DNA of 64,000 bases from the NCBI GenBank assembly GCA_963708735.1, contig CAVPTW010000024.1, positions 70,806 to 134,805 on the forward strand, read 5' to 3'. This stretch comes from JAGPUQ01 sp963708735. GTDB taxonomy: Bacteria; Pseudomonadota; Gammaproteobacteria; Pseudomonadales; Porticoccaceae. The notes beneath the pieces are model-generated. The model did not search any database. It saw nothing but the letters and a program-made list of their open reading frames with translations, and had not been told where the DNA came from. The first letter of the stretch is position 1; each line of letters begins with the position of its first letter. The position numbers and the translations under genes were made by a program. This document shows positions 63,992 through 64,000 of this stretch, in pieces.

Positions 63992-64000
63992 TTATACCCG

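Larger units (their letters stand above)
58141..64000. mobile_element. Integrated element 2 (right end beyond window)
   Basis: Begins at the second guaA tail and runs at least to the window edge; no third copy of the repeat is seen before 64000. Cargo is the primase-helicase operon, HigBA and a truncated AbiEi-like gene. No integrase in view, though one may lie to the right. Confidence 0.6.

Overview
The window is high-GC, densely packed gammaproteobacterial chromosome. Three blocks of gene order that I recall from Pseudomonas and enterics point to a Pseudomonadales/Cellvibrionales-type host: tolC-nudF-yqiB-cpdA-yqiA-parE, a long LPS-core locus ending waaG-waaF-ilvE-glnE, and xseA-guaB-guaA. 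The placement comes from gene content and order only; no taxonomic search was possible.

Layout. 1-5976: parE (cut by the window edge), yqiA, cpdA, yqiB, nudF, and divergent tolC. 5951-21855: lipid A/LPS inner-core assembly. It holds the Kdo transferase waaA, a FAD oxidoreductase/aldo-keto reductase pair, the ligase waaL, hldE for heptose supply, heptosyltransferases waaC and waaF, glucosyltransferase waaG, heptose kinase waaP, three further kinase-fold proteins, a family-2 glycosyltransferase and a NodU-type carbamoyltransferase. 21878-27564: ilvE, glnE and an orphan PilB/GspE-type ATPase. 27801-40613: three SDRs, osmoregulated periplasmic glucan genes (opgD opposite opgG-orf-opgH), hspQ, an alpha-methylacyl-CoA racemase-like CoA transferase, an amidohydrolase and a luciferase-like flavin oxidoreductase. 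40723-51713: recG, small envelope proteins, an exported PepF-like peptidase, xseA, guaB and guaA.

From 51702 to the right edge the window is accessory DNA inserted at the 3' end of guaA. The guaA tail plus about 370-400 bp downstream occurs again at 58141, in direct orientation, with the same 12-bp-spaced TGACGGTA motifs and the same 22-bp palindrome. This is what tandem integrative elements at a guaA attachment site would leave. No integrase gene is visible in either unit. Element 1 (51702-58140) carries an AbiEi/AbiEii toxin-antitoxin pair, an unknown gene translationally coupled to a broken XRE regulator, and the C-terminal half of a TrlF-type ATPase. Element 2 (58141 to beyond 64000) carries a TOTE-type primase-helicase followed by two coupled genes (an unknown 388-aa protein and a CcbP-like acidic protein), then HigBA and a truncated AbiEi-like gene. 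Everything recognisable here belongs to anti-phage or toxin-antitoxin families, so this is a small defence island.

Between the two broken genes of element 1 lies about 1.2 kb (54861-56030) of extreme purine-rich sequence with an A run of more than 50 bases. Frame errors accumulate in both neighbouring genes as this stretch is approached. I regard it as more likely a bad assembly join than biology. The most interesting intact candidate is the three-gene operon 58634-62601, whose first gene also contains a 72-bp palindromic insertion that stays in frame.
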